Shown: piece by piece, positions 18,288 through 26,060 of the stretch | Layout: the number at the start of each line of letters is the position of its first letter | Numbering within the stretch: position 1 is the stretch's first letter | From: Schlegelella_A sp038231215 | GTDB taxonomy: Bacteria; Pseudomonadota; Gammaproteobacteria; Burkholderiales; Burkholderiaceae_C | Direction of reading: 5' to 3' | Assembly (NCBI GenBank): GCA_038231215.1 | Contig: JBBRLS010000010.1 | Coordinates: 1 to 64,000, forward strand | Length of the DNA: 64,000 bases | Notes under the pieces: model-generated | Seen by the model: only the letters and a program-made list of their open reading frames with translations | Told to the model about the DNA's origin: nothing | Database searches by the model: none | Made by a program: the position numbers and the translations under genes

Positions 18288-18596
18288 TCAAGGCGCGACT
18301 GTCGCGGCCTCCGGGGCGCGCAAATCCCGTCCAAAGTACCACTGCAACGCGACGTTGACCCCGACCGACGTCGTGTTGAGCGCGTACAGCCAGAACATCG
18401 GCGCGGGCGCTGCGCCGTCGGCCGCACCGGCCAACTTGGCAAGCGAGCCGGCGACGTAGCCGCACAGGATGATCATCGTGAACACCATCCCCCTGCCCTC
18501 GACGCGACGGGTCCGAAGCATGCGCAGGTTGGCGACGGGCCAGGCCAGGCCGAAGCAGACAAGCATTGCGGCTTCCAGGAGTTGCGGTGCGTTCAC
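18288..18596 (-). CDS. Small PQ-loop (SemiSWEET-like) membrane protein
   Basis: 102 residues, ATG 18596. Three membrane segments are evident: LLEAAMLVCFGLAWPVANL, MVFTMIILCGYVAGSLAKL and FWLYALNTTSVGVNVALQW. The CFGLAWPVANLRMLRTRR start with a short basic loop, then GYVAGSLAKL, fits the three-helix PQ-loop/SemiSWEET fold, which dimerises to pass small solutes. It lies 16 bases before the kinase start, so the two are cotranscribed. Function is unproven: it could be a transporter, or a membrane sensor or partner of the kinase. The very short C-terminal tail APEAATVAP is probably cytoplasmic. Confidence 0.7.
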   Translation of the reverse strand: MNAPQLLEAAMLVCFGLAWPVANLRMLRTRRVEGRGMVFTMIILCGYVAGSLAKLAGAADGAAPAPMFWLYALNTTSVGVNVALQWYFGRDLRAPEAATVAP

Positions 18597-18615
18597 GGGC
18601 GTTCCTCGGGTTGGC

Positions 18616-18640
18616 CGGGGCGCCCACTTTTGGCGCCCCG
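18616..18640. promoter_or_regulatory. Perfect 9-bp hairpin between sigma factor and membrane-protein genes
   Basis: CGGGGCGCC and GGCGCCCCG form a perfect 9-bp stem around a 7-base loop, in the 118-base gap between the ECF gene and the PQ-loop gene. Neither strand has a proper T run next to it (on the plus strand TACCCTTTAG follows). It may slow transcription or stabilise the mRNA so that the sigma factor is made in a different amount from the kinase and receptor. Confidence 0.45.
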
Positions 18641-18714
18641 TACCCTTTAGTACGCCACCTGCAAGGAAATCCGGCCATCGGCATCGCTTTCGGCGGCCCG
18701 GACCTGGCGGACCG

Positions 18715-19266
18715 CTATTCCAGGGCTGCGCGCAAGAGCAGGCGCGCCTTTTCCCAGCTGCGCCGCACCGTTCGTTCGGAGAGGCCTAGCGCTTCCGCGA
18801 TCTCGAGCTCCGTCAGGCCGCCGAAATAGCGCATCTCGACGACCTGCGCGATCCGCTCGTCCGCCTTGGCGAGCACTTCGAGCGCCTCGTGGACGCGCAG
18901 CACGTCGGTCTCCGGGGCGGCGAGGTTGCCCACCGCAATCGTGTCGAGAACGACATGTTCGGCGGCGCCGCCACGTCGCTCGGCCAGGCGCGCCCTCGCG
19001 AAGTCGACGATCACCGAGCGCATCACGCGCGAGGCATAGGCGAAGAAGTGGTGGCGGTTCTCGACCGGCAGCGCGCTATTGCCCATGAGCCTCAGGTAGG
19101 ACTCGTGCACGAGCGACGTCGTGTCGAGCAACGTCATGTCCTGGTGCGGGCGCAATCTCGAGCGGGCCAGCCGGCGAAGATCGTCGTAGAGCAGGCCGAA
19201 CGCCGCGCCGGCCGCTTCTTGGTCGCCGTGCCGGGCGGCCGCGAGCAAGGTAGTGATTTCAGACAT
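18715..19266 (-). CDS. ECF-family RNA polymerase sigma factor, ECF43-like
   Basis: 183 residues, ATG 19266. Region 2 includes LDTTSLVHESYLRLM (residues 47-61) and FFAYASRVMRSVIVDFARAR; region 4 has MRYFGGLTELEIAEALGLS and a recognition helix ERTVRRSWEKARLLL. The length and the TLLDTTSLVHESYLRL wording match the TIGR02999/ECF43 type. Most ECF factors have the acidic DAED patch at region 2.2, but here it reads DTTS (residues 48-51). In the ECF43 group a threonine at this place is phosphorylated by a neighbouring Ser/Thr kinase to give the negative charge needed for core polymerase binding. No anti-sigma gene is present, as expected. It starts 39 bases after the phaB stop. Confidence 0.92.
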   Translation of the reverse strand: MSEITTLLAAARHGDQEAAGAAFGLLYDDLRRLARSRLRPHQDMTLLDTTSLVHESYLRLMGNSALPVENRHHFFAYASRVMRSVIVDFARARLAERRGGAAEHVVLDTIAVGNLAAPETDVLRVHEALEVLAKADERIAQVVEMRYFGGLTELEIAEALGLSERTVRRSWEKARLLLRAALE

Positions 19267-19305
19267 GGACCTGGATGTCCTTCGAGTCCCCCGGGGCTCG
19301 GGGGC

Positions 19306-20043
19306 TCACCCCATGTGCAAGCCGCCGTTGACCGAGAAGTCGGCCCCGGTCGCAAACCCCGACTCGTCCGAAGCGACCCACGACACGATCGAGGCGATGT
19401 CCTGCGGCGTGCCGAGCCGCTTGACCGGAATGCCGGCGACGATCTTGTCGAGCACGTCCTGGCGGATCGCCTTGACCATGTCGGTGGCGATGTAGCCCGG
19501 GCTGACGGTGTTCACGGTCACGCCCTTGCTCGCCACCTCCTGCGCCAGCGCCATCGTGAAGCCGTGCATGCCGGCCTTGGCCGCCGAGTAGTTGGTCTGG
19601 CCGAACTGGCCCTTCTCGCCGTTCACCGACGAGATGTTGATGACGCGGCCCCAGCCACGCTCGACCATGTCGTCGATGACCTGCTTGGTGACGTTGAAGA
19701 GGCTCGTCAGGTTGGTCTCGATGACGGCGTCCCAGTCGGCGCGCGTCATCTTGCGGAACATGCCGTCGCGGGTGATGCCGGCGTTGTTGACGAGCACGTC
19801 GACCGGCCCGTGCCCGGCCTTGACCTTGGCGAAGGCCGACACCGTCGATTCCCAGTCGCCAACGTTGCCGACGGAGCATTGAAACTCGAAACCCAGCGCC
19901 GACTGCTCGCCGAGCCACTTGGCGTGATCACGGCTCGGGCCGCAGCCGGCGATGACCTTGAAGCCGTCGTGGTGCAGCCGCTGGCACAAGGTGGTGCCGA
20001 TGCCACCCATCCCGCCGGTGACGTAGGCGATCTTCGTGCTCAT
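19306..20043 (-). CDS. phaB: Acetoacetyl-CoA reductase
   Basis: 245-residue SDR enzyme that reduces acetoacetyl-CoA to (R)-3-hydroxybutyryl-CoA with NADPH for PHB synthesis. ATG 20043 overlaps the phaA stop. Motifs: VTGGMGGIGTTLCQRL, NNAGITRDGMFRKM, NISSVNGEKGQFGQTNYSAA with catalytic Ser/Tyr/Lys, and the C-terminal FATGADFSVNGGLHMG. The GEKGQFGQTNYSAAKAG block is typical of PhaB and distinguishes it from FabG. Last gene of phaC-phaA-phaB. A GC-rich imperfect hairpin (19284-19307) spans its stop codon. Confidence 0.96.
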   Translation of the reverse strand: MSTKIAYVTGGMGGIGTTLCQRLHHDGFKVIAGCGPSRDHAKWLGEQSALGFEFQCSVGNVGDWESTVSAFAKVKAGHGPVDVLVNNAGITRDGMFRKMTRADWDAVIETNLTSLFNVTKQVIDDMVERGWGRVINISSVNGEKGQFGQTNYSAAKAGMHGFTMALAQEVASKGVTVNTVSPGYIATDMVKAIRQDVLDKIVAGIPVKRLGTPQDIASIVSWVASDESGFATGADFSVNGGLHMG

Positions 20044-21221
20044 CGTTCGACGCACATTGCAACGCCCATGCCGCCGCCGATGCAAAGAGAGGCGATGCCC
20101 TTCCTGGCGTTGCGCTTGCCCATCTCGTGCAGCAGCGTGACGAGGATGCGACAGCCCGAGGCGCCGATCGGGTGGCCGATGGCGATGGCGCCGCCATTGA
20201 CGTTGACCTTGCTCGTGTCCCAGCCCATCTCGTTGTTGACGGCGCAGGCCTGCGCGGCAAAGGCTTCGTTGATCTCGAGCAGGTCGAGGTCCTGCGCCTT
20301 CCAGCCGGCCCGCTGCAGCGCCTTCTGCGAGGCCGGCACCGGGCCCATGCCCATGAAGGCCGGATCGAGCGCGACCGTCGCGTAGCTGGCGATACGGGCG
20401 AGCGGCGTCAGGCCGAGTTGCTGGGCGCGCTGCGCCGTCATGACGACGACGCCAGCGGCGCCGTCGTTGATGCCCGACGCGTTGCCCGCAGTCACGGACC
20501 CCGCCTTGTCGAAGGCCGGCTTCAGCCCGGCAAGCACTTCGGCGCTGCTCTTGCGGTTGATGAACTCGTCGGCGGCGAAGACGATGGTGTCGCCCTTCTT
20601 CTGCGCTATCGAAAACGGCACGATCTCGTCCTTGAAGCGTCCGCCTTCCTGTGCCGCTGCCGCCTTCTGCTGCGAGCCGAGTGCAAGCGCATCCTGCTTC
20701 TCGCGGCTCACTTCGTACTTCTTCGCCACGTTCTCGGCCGTGATGCCCATGTGGTACTTGTTGTAGACGTCGAACAGGCCGTCGGTGATCATCGAATCGG
20801 TGAGCTTCCAGTCGCCCATGCGCTGGCCCTCGCGCGAGCCGAGCAGCACATGCGGCGCCAGGCTCATGTTCTCCTGGCCGCCGGCGATGCCGATCTCGTA
20901 GTCGCCGTCACGGATCGCCTGGGCGGCGAGCATCACCGCCTTGAGCCCCGAGCCGCAGACGGCGTTGATCGTCAGGCCCGGCACGCTCTGCGGCAGGCCG
21001 CTCTTGACGACCGACTGGCGGGCCGGGTTCTGGCCCGAGCCGCCGGTCAGCACCTGGCCGAGGATGACCTCGCCGATCTGGTCGCCGGCGAGTCGCGCGC
21101 GCTCGAGCAGGCTCACGATCACGGCGGCGCCGAGCTCGGGCGCCGGCGTCTTGGCGAGACTGCCGCCGAACTTGCCGACCGCGGTGCGCGCGGCGGCGAC
21201 GATGACGATGTCTGTACTCAT
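20040..21221 (-). CDS. phaA: Acetyl-CoA acetyltransferase (beta-ketothiolase)
   Basis: 393 residues, start ATG 21221 with GGAGAT upstream. It condenses two acetyl-CoA to acetoacetyl-CoA. The nucleophile Cys lies in NAVCGSGLKAVMLAA, the catalytic His in GGAIAIGHPIGASG and the second Cys in ASLCIGGGMGVAM; NEAFAAQ is also present. The protein begins IVIVAAARTAVGKFGGSLA, as in biosynthetic thiolases. Its gene is separated from phaC by 116 bases that hold a large palindrome. Confidence 0.96.
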   Translation of the reverse strand: MSTDIVIVAAARTAVGKFGGSLAKTPAPELGAAVIVSLLERARLAGDQIGEVILGQVLTGGSGQNPARQSVVKSGLPQSVPGLTINAVCGSGLKAVMLAAQAIRDGDYEIGIAGGQENMSLAPHVLLGSREGQRMGDWKLTDSMITDGLFDVYNKYHMGITAENVAKKYEVSREKQDALALGSQQKAAAAQEGGRFKDEIVPFSIAQKKGDTIVFAADEFINRKSSAEVLAGLKPAFDKAGSVTAGNASGINDGAAGVVVMTAQRAQQLGLTPLARIASYATVALDPAFMGMGPVPASQKALQRAGWKAQDLDLLEINEAFAAQACAVNNEMGWDTSKVNVNGGAIAIGHPIGASGCRILVTLLHEMGKRNARKGIASLCIGGGMGVAMCVER

Positions 21222-21254
21222 TTGTCGATCTCCAGTCTTGGATGTCACGTCTCC

Positions 21255-21324
21255 GTCATTCTGAGCGGAGCGAAGAAACCCCTGGTGTTCGAACGCCGAG
21301 ATCCTTCGCTCCGCTCAGGATGAC
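21255..21324. repeat. Large palindromic repeat between phaC and phaA
   Basis: Two 21-base arms, 21255-21275 (starting GTCATTCTGAGCGGAG) and 21304-21324 (ending CCGCTCAGGATGAC), are inverted copies matching at 20 of 21 positions with a 28-base spacer. The GTCATYCTGAGCG wording is a common dispersed intergenic palindrome in many bacterial genomes. In the transcript it would form a long hairpin after phaC, able to attenuate or stabilise the phaC-phaAB message. No T run follows. Confidence 0.85.
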
Positions 21325-21337
21325 AAGGGAGGATGGG

Positions 21338-22981
21338 TCAGGCTTTCTCTTTCACGTAGCGGCCGGGCGCCGGCTCGATCGCCTTGTGCTTGCGGTTGCC
21401 CGGCACCTTCGGCGCGGCGAGTTGCTTGCCACCAAATGGCCTGAGCCACGCCGACCAGTCGGTCCACCAGCTCCCCGGATGCTCTTCGGCCTGGGCCATC
21501 CAGTCGTCCGCCGACACCGGCAGCGCGGCGGTCTTGCCGATCCAGTGACTGCGCTTTTTCTTGAGCGGCGGGTTGATGACGCCGGCGATGTGGCCCGACG
21601 CCCCGAGCACGAAGCGCCGCTTGCCCTTGAGGATTTGCGTGCTTCGATAAGCGCCTTTCCAGGGCACGATGTGATCCTCGCGCGAGGCGTAGAGGTAGGC
21701 CGGCGCAGCGATCTTGCCGAGATCGATCTTCTCGCCGCAGACCGTCAGCGCGCCCGGCTTGGCGAGCTTGTTCTCGAGATAGGTGTTGCGCAGGTACCAG
21801 CAGTACATCGGCCCCGGAAGATTGGTGCCGTCGCTGTTCCAGTAGAGCAGGTCGAAAGGCGCCGGCGCCTCGCCCTTCAGGTAGTTGCCGACGACGTAGT
21901 TCCAGACCAGCTCGTTCGGGCGCAGGAAGCTGAAGGTCGTGGCCAGCTCCTGGCCCTTCAGCAGGCTGCCACCACCCGGGCTCTCGGCACCGATCGTCGC
22001 CTCGCGAAGGCGCACCGAGCCTTCGTCGATGAAGATGTCGAGGATGCCGGTCTCGCTGAAGTCGAGAAAGGCGGTGAGCAGCGTCATGCTCGCCGCGGGC
22101 CGCTTGCCGCGCGCTTCGAGCACGGCGAGCGCGGTGGCCAGGATGGTGCCGCCGATGCAGAAGCCAAGCGTGTTGATCTGCTCGCTGCCGGCGATCTCCT
22201 GGACCAGGCCGATGGCGCGAATCGCCGCGTTCTCGATGTAGTCGTCCCAGCTGCGCTGCGCGATCTCCTCGCCGGCGTTCTTCCAGCTCACGACGAAGGT
22301 GCGATGACCCTCGGCAACCGCGTGGCGGATCAGAGAGTTCTCGGGCTGCAGGTCGAGGATGTAGAACTTGTTGATGCAGGGCGGCACGATCAGGAACGGC
22401 CGCTCGAACACCTTGGCGGTGAGCGGCTTGTATTCGAGGAGCTGGAACAGCTCGTTCTCGAACACGACCGAACCTTCGGTGGTGGCGACATTGCGCCCGA
22501 CCTCGAAGGCGCTCTCGTCGGTTTGCGAGAGATGGCCCTGCTGCACGTCGTTCCACAACTGGCGCAGGCCGAGGGCGATGCTCTCGCCTTGCGTGTCGAT
22601 CGCCTTCTTCTGCGCCTCGGGGTTGAGCGCGAGGTAGTTGCTCGGCGCCGCCGCATCGATCCACTGCAGCAACGCAAAGCGGATGCGCGCGCGCGTCTTC
22701 TCGTCGCCCTGCAACTGGTCGGCCATGCCGAGCAGGGTGCGCGCGTTGAGCAGGTACATCTGGGCGAGGAAGGAGCTCGAAGGATTGGCCGACCATTCGC
22801 TCGCCGCGAAGCGCCGGTCGGCAGGCCTGGCTGCGGCCGCGTCGCCCGGCTGCAGGACGCCGTTCCACAAGGACATCGCCGACGCGAGATAGTCAGCCTG
22901 GATCTTTGCCGCGACGTCGCTCGGCAGGGCCAGGCTGCCGAAGGTCTTCAGCGCTTCACCAATGTCCGGCATCGAGTCCAT
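21338..22981 (-). CDS. phaC: Class I poly(3-hydroxyalkanoate) synthase
   Basis: Polymerises 3-hydroxyacyl-CoA into granule PHB. ATG 22981 gives 547 residues (an internal ATG three codons later is possible). The N-terminal PhaC domain is followed by the alpha/beta hydrolase core: lipase-like box GFCIGGTILATAL with the nucleophile Cys, the Asp in SREDHIVPW and the His in LGASGHIAGVINPP. FERPFLIVPPCINKFYILDL and GPMYCWYLRNTYLEN are typical class I signatures. First gene of the phaCAB set. Confidence 0.97.
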   Translation of the reverse strand: MDSMPDIGEALKTFGSLALPSDVAAKIQADYLASAMSLWNGVLQPGDAAAARPADRRFAASEWSANPSSSFLAQMYLLNARTLLGMADQLQGDEKTRARIRFALLQWIDAAAPSNYLALNPEAQKKAIDTQGESIALGLRQLWNDVQQGHLSQTDESAFEVGRNVATTEGSVVFENELFQLLEYKPLTAKVFERPFLIVPPCINKFYILDLQPENSLIRHAVAEGHRTFVVSWKNAGEEIAQRSWDDYIENAAIRAIGLVQEIAGSEQINTLGFCIGGTILATALAVLEARGKRPAASMTLLTAFLDFSETGILDIFIDEGSVRLREATIGAESPGGGSLLKGQELATTFSFLRPNELVWNYVVGNYLKGEAPAPFDLLYWNSDGTNLPGPMYCWYLRNTYLENKLAKPGALTVCGEKIDLGKIAAPAYLYASREDHIVPWKGAYRSTQILKGKRRFVLGASGHIAGVINPPLKKKRSHWIGKTAALPVSADDWMAQAEEHPGSWWTDWSAWLRPFGGKQLAAPKVPGNRKHKAIEPAPGRYVKEKA

Positions 22982-23027
22982 GGTTGCGATTATCGTCGCG
23001 CAGGGAATATGCCCTCTCAGCGCAAAC

Positions 23028-23306
23028 ATGTACCTGGTCGCCATCGCCTGGCTCTACGTCGTGATCCTCATGTCACTTGCCGAAGCGACCTCGGACGGCG
23101 GCACATGGCTGGGCGCGATCGTCACGTTTCTGTTCTACGGTGCGCTGCCGCTCGGCATCGCCCTGTACCTGATCGGCACGCCGGCCCGGCGGGGCGCCCG
23201 CCGCCGGGCAGCGCTCGACTCAACGAGCGGTGTGCGAGGGCTCGATCCAGACGGCGGCGGCCATCCGCCCGGTGACGCCGTCGCGCCGGAACGAAAAGAA
23301 CCTTGA
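23028..23306 (+). CDS. Small conserved-type membrane protein
   Basis: Started at ATG 23028 the protein has 92 residues with two membrane segments, MYLVAIAWLYVVILMSL and LGAIVTFLFYGALPLGIALY, then GTPARRGARRR. The short acidic loop AEATSDGGTW joins the helices. The last 25 or so residues overlap the 3' end of pgeF on the other strand by 87 bases and look like low-complexity read-through, so the functional part is probably the first 65 residues. It is divergent from phaC by only 46 bases. No function assigned. Confidence 0.6.
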   Translation: MYLVAIAWLYVVILMSLAEATSDGGTWLGAIVTFLFYGALPLGIALYLIGTPARRGARRRAALDSTSGVRGLDPDGGGHPPGDAVAPERKEP

Positions 23307-23999
23307 CGCGTCCTCGACGGCGCACCACTGGCCGCCGCTGACGCGCTCGACGCCGGCCTCGGCGAGCCGGTCGCGGGCCAGGCCAGCCAGGTCGGCGAGC
23401 CACTTGCCGGCGCGCATCGGATTGAACCGCTTCGGGTCGGGATGGAGCGGGTCGGCCGCAAAGGCTTCGAGCACGTCGGCCCCGACCTCGAAAGCGCGCG
23501 GTCCGATGCAGGCGCCCAACCAGGCTTGAAGCTCCGAGGGCCGGCAGCTCGCCGCCTCGCATACGGAGGCAACCGTCGCTTCGAGCACGCCGGCGGCAAG
23601 CCCGCGCCAGCCCGCATGGGCCGCGGCCACGGCACGGCCCTCGGGCGCTGCGAACAGCACCGGCAGGCAATCGGCCGCTTGCACGGTGCAGGCGATGGCC
23701 GGCTCGACGCTGAAGCTCGCGTCGGCCTCGTGCACGACTGCGCCGCGCGCGGCATCAGCCAAGCCGATCCGGACAACCGACCGACCGTGCATCTGCCGCA
23801 GGAAAACCGGCACGGCGCCGCACGCCTTGGCAAGGATGGCCCGGTTCACGGCGACATGGTCAGGGTCATCGCCGACCGCACTGCCGAGGTTCATCGATGC
23901 ATAGGGGCCGCCGCTCACACCGCCTTCGCGCGTCGACATCAGCGCCCCGACCGCGCCGCCCGCCCACTCGGGCGCCAGCCAGCCGGCGGGACGGTTCAC
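23220..23999 (-). CDS. pgeF: Purine nucleoside phosphorylase/peptidoglycan editing factor PgeF (YfiH/LACC1 family)
   Basis: GTG 23999 overlaps the maiA stop (GTGA) and gives 259 residues. Family motifs: LMSTREGGVSGGPYASMNLG, FLRQMHGRSVVRI, ACTVQAADCLPVLFA (Cys), AAAHAGWRGLAAGVLE (His) and AWLGACIGPRAFEVG. The Cys/His residues form the copper- or zinc-like site of this family. Members act on purine nucleosides, and in E. coli YfiH prevents misincorporation of Ser into peptidoglycan. It is the third gene of a FAH-maiA-pgeF transcript. Confidence 0.9.
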   Translation of the reverse strand: MNRPAGWLAPEWAGGAVGALMSTREGGVSGGPYASMNLGSAVGDDPDHVAVNRAILAKACGAVPVFLRQMHGRSVVRIGLADAARGAVVHEADASFSVEPAIACTVQAADCLPVLFAAPEGRAVAAAHAGWRGLAAGVLEATVASVCEAASCRPSELQAWLGACIGPRAFEVGADVLEAFAADPLHPDPKRFNPMRAGKWLADLAGLARDRLAEAGVERVSGGQWCAVEDASRFFSFRRDGVTGRMAAAVWIEPSHTAR

Positions 24000-24649
24000 G
24001 TCGCGTCCGGGCAGGCCGAAGGCTGCGTCGTCGCGAACGCCGGCTCGGCCATGCAGTTCTCGAAGACGCGCATCACCGTCGGCACGTGGTCGAGGCGGCA
24101 ATTCATGCGCTGGGCGTTGTGGATCTGCGGCACCAGCACGCAATCGGCGAGGCCCGGCGCATCGCCATGACAGAAGCGGCCGGTCGCGGCATGGCCGGCG
24201 AGCTGCCGCTCGACCACCTCGAGCCCGGTCTCGACCCAGTGCCGGTACCAGCGGTTCTTGTCGTCTTCCGAGACGCCCATTTCCTTGACCAGATAGCGCA
24301 GCACGCGCAGGTTGTCGAGCGGATGGATCTCGCACGCCATGTCGAACGCGAGGGCGCGCACGCGAGCCCGACCGGCTGCGTCTTTCGGCAGCAGGGGCGG
24401 CTCGGGATGGGTCTCATCGAGGTATTCGATGATGGCCAGCGACTGCGTCAGGACGATTTCGACGCCGCCCTCCTCGTCGACGACCAGCGCCGGCACGAGC
24501 TGCGCCTGCGCGACGGCGCGAAACGATTCGCTCAACTGCTCGTTCTTCACGAGGTGAACCGCGACGTAGTCGTAGCTCAGCCCCTTCAGCGCGAGCGCGA
24601 TGCGGACGCGGTACGACGCCGACGAGCGGAAGAAGTTGTAGAGGCGCAC
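23996..24649 (-). CDS. maiA: Maleylacetoacetate (or maleylpyruvate) isomerase, GST zeta class
   Basis: 217 residues, ATG 24649. The glutathione S-transferase N-terminal domain starts LYNFFRSSASYRVRIALALK; the SSxSYRVRIAL block with its catalytic Ser is the zeta-class signature, followed by LVPALVVDEEG and LTQSLAIIEYLDE for glutathione binding. The C-terminal helical domain includes VLRYLVKEMG and FCHGDAPGLADCVLVPQ. It converts maleyl- to fumaryl-acetoacetate or -pyruvate with glutathione. The FAH hydrolase gene 22 bases upstream would carry out the next step. Confidence 0.9.
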   Translation of the reverse strand: MRLYNFFRSSASYRVRIALALKGLSYDYVAVHLVKNEQLSESFRAVAQAQLVPALVVDEEGGVEIVLTQSLAIIEYLDETHPEPPLLPKDAAGRARVRALAFDMACEIHPLDNLRVLRYLVKEMGVSEDDKNRWYRHWVETGLEVVERQLAGHAATGRFCHGDAPGLADCVLVPQIHNAQRMNCRLDHVPTVMRVFENCMAEPAFATTQPSACPDAT

Positions 24650-24671
24650 CGCGCTCGACGTTGTCTGGTGG

Positions 24672-25376
24672 TCAGCGTGCGACGATTTGCACCTGCAGGC
24701 TGCCGACGCCGGCGACGCTTGCCTTCAGCGTGTCGCCCGCCACGACCGCGGCAACGCCTTCGGGCGTGCCGCTGAAGATCAGGTCGCCGGGCTGCAGCTC
24801 CCACGCCGCCGAGAGGTGCTCGATGATCTCGGCGATGCTCCAGATCAGCTTGCCTATCGTGCTCTGCTGCCGCATCGCGCCGTTGACCTCGAGCGAGATC
24901 GTCGTCGCGGCACCGACGTCGCACTCGGCGGCGCGCCGGATCGGGCCGATCGGCGCCGAGTGGTCGAAGCCCTTGCCGATGTCCCAGGGCCGGCCGAGCT
25001 TCTTCGCTTCGCCCTGCAGGTCGCGCCGCGTCATGTCGAGGCCGACCGCGTAGCCCCAGACGTGCTTCATCGCGTCGGCAGCCTCGATGCCACGACCGCC
25101 CGTGCCGATCGCCACGACCAGCTCGACCTCGTGATGCAGATCCTTCGTCAGGCTCGGATACGGCATGTGCCCGGTCTCGCCTTCAGCCACGGGCAGGACC
25201 GCGTCGGCGGGCTTGAGAAAGAAGAACGGCGGCTCGCGGCCGGTGAAGCCCATCTCCTTCGCGTGCTCGACGTAGTTGCGGCCGACGCAGTAGATGCGAT
25301 GTACCGGAAAGCTCTCGCCCGCCGTGCCCGCGACCGGGACGCTGGCAAGGGCGAATGGCGTGAAGACGTGGCTCAT
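24672..25376 (-). CDS. Fumarylacetoacetate hydrolase family protein, likely fumarylpyruvate hydrolase
   Basis: ATG 25376 gives 234 residues, the short FAH form (NagK/YcgM size) rather than the long homogentisate-pathway FahA. Visible motifs: HRIYCVGRNYVEHAKEMG, PPFFFLKPADAVLP, HHEVELVVAIG with metal-binding Glu, VWGYAVGLDMTRRDLQ, GKGFDHSAPIGP and GDLIFSGTPEGVAAV. With the adjacent isomerase it forms the end of a gentisate- or homogentisate-type ring-cleavage route; small size favours fumarylpyruvate. The ring-cleavage dioxygenase is not in the window. Divergent from the Nudix gene. Confidence 0.85.
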   Translation of the reverse strand: MSHVFTPFALASVPVAGTAGESFPVHRIYCVGRNYVEHAKEMGFTGREPPFFFLKPADAVLPVAEGETGHMPYPSLTKDLHHEVELVVAIGTGGRGIEAADAMKHVWGYAVGLDMTRRDLQGEAKKLGRPWDIGKGFDHSAPIGPIRRAAECDVGAATTISLEVNGAMRQQSTIGKLIWSIAEIIEHLSAAWELQPGDLIFSGTPEGVAAVVAGDTLKASVAGVGSLQVQIVAR

Positions 25377-25452
25377 GGAAGGCGTTCGGTTCGAGGGGTG
25401 CACGATGATGCCATGCTGCCTGCGCAGGTCGGCGAGGTCATAAACTCGCGCG

Positions 25453-25998
25453 ATGTTCCTGCCACGCAGCATCAAGCATTGCCGGGCCTGCGGCGGCGCA
25501 GCGATATACCAGACGCCGGCCGACGACAACCGCGACCGCGCCACCTGCACGGTGTGCGGGACGATCCACTACGAGAACCCGCTCAACGTCGTCGGCACCG
25601 TGCCCGCATGGGAAGACAAGGTGCTGCTCTGCCGTCGCAACATCGAGCCGCGCTTTGGCTTGTGGACGCTCCCCGCCGGTTTCATGGAACTCGGCGAGAC
25701 GACCGCCGAGGGCGCGGTGCGCGAGACCGTGGAAGAGGCCGGTGCGCACATCGAATTGCAGGAGCTGTTCACGCTGCTCAACGTCGTGCGCGTCGGCCAG
25801 GTGCATCTCTTCTATCGCGCGCGCCTGCTCGACACCGACTTCGCGCCGGGTCCGGAAACGATCGAGGCAGAGCTCTTCGCCGAGGCCGATATCCCTTGGG
25901 ACGAGATCGCCTTTCGCACGACGAAGAAGACGCTCGAGCTGTACTTCGAGGACAGGCGAAAGGGGCGGTTCGAGGTGCATGTCGGCGATATTGCCTGA
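25453..25998 (+). CDS. Nudix hydrolase with N-terminal zinc ribbon
   Basis: 181 residues, ATG 25453. An N-terminal Cys4 zinc ribbon (CRACGG and CTVCGT) precedes a complete Nudix box, GFMELGETTAEGAVRETVEE AG, with all acidic residues present. The sequence NPLNVVGTVPAWEDKVLLCR is typical of the ADP-ribose/NADH pyrophosphatase-like group without the NudC N-terminal domain. It hydrolyses a nucleoside diphosphate linked to another group; the substrate cannot be told. It ends about 60 bases before the antitoxin gene. Confidence 0.88.
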   Translation: MFLPRSIKHCRACGGAAIYQTPADDNRDRATCTVCGTIHYENPLNVVGTVPAWEDKVLLCRRNIEPRFGLWTLPAGFMELGETTAEGAVRETVEEAGAHIELQELFTLLNVVRVGQVHLFYRARLLDTDFAPGPETIEAELFAEADIPWDEIAFRTTKKTLELYFEDRRKGRFEVHVGDIA

Positions 25999-26060
25999 AG
26001 GGGTCGCCGGGCGTTGGCTAACTTGGCTAGAATTGTGGCTTGCAGCAACCAGGTCCTGCG

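Noticed and set aside
26005..26040. Possible sigma-70 promoter (TTGGCT and TAGAAT) before the antitoxin gene
   Set aside because: The spacing between the two boxes is only 8 bases. Only the duplicated TTGGCTA was kept, as a weak operator hint.
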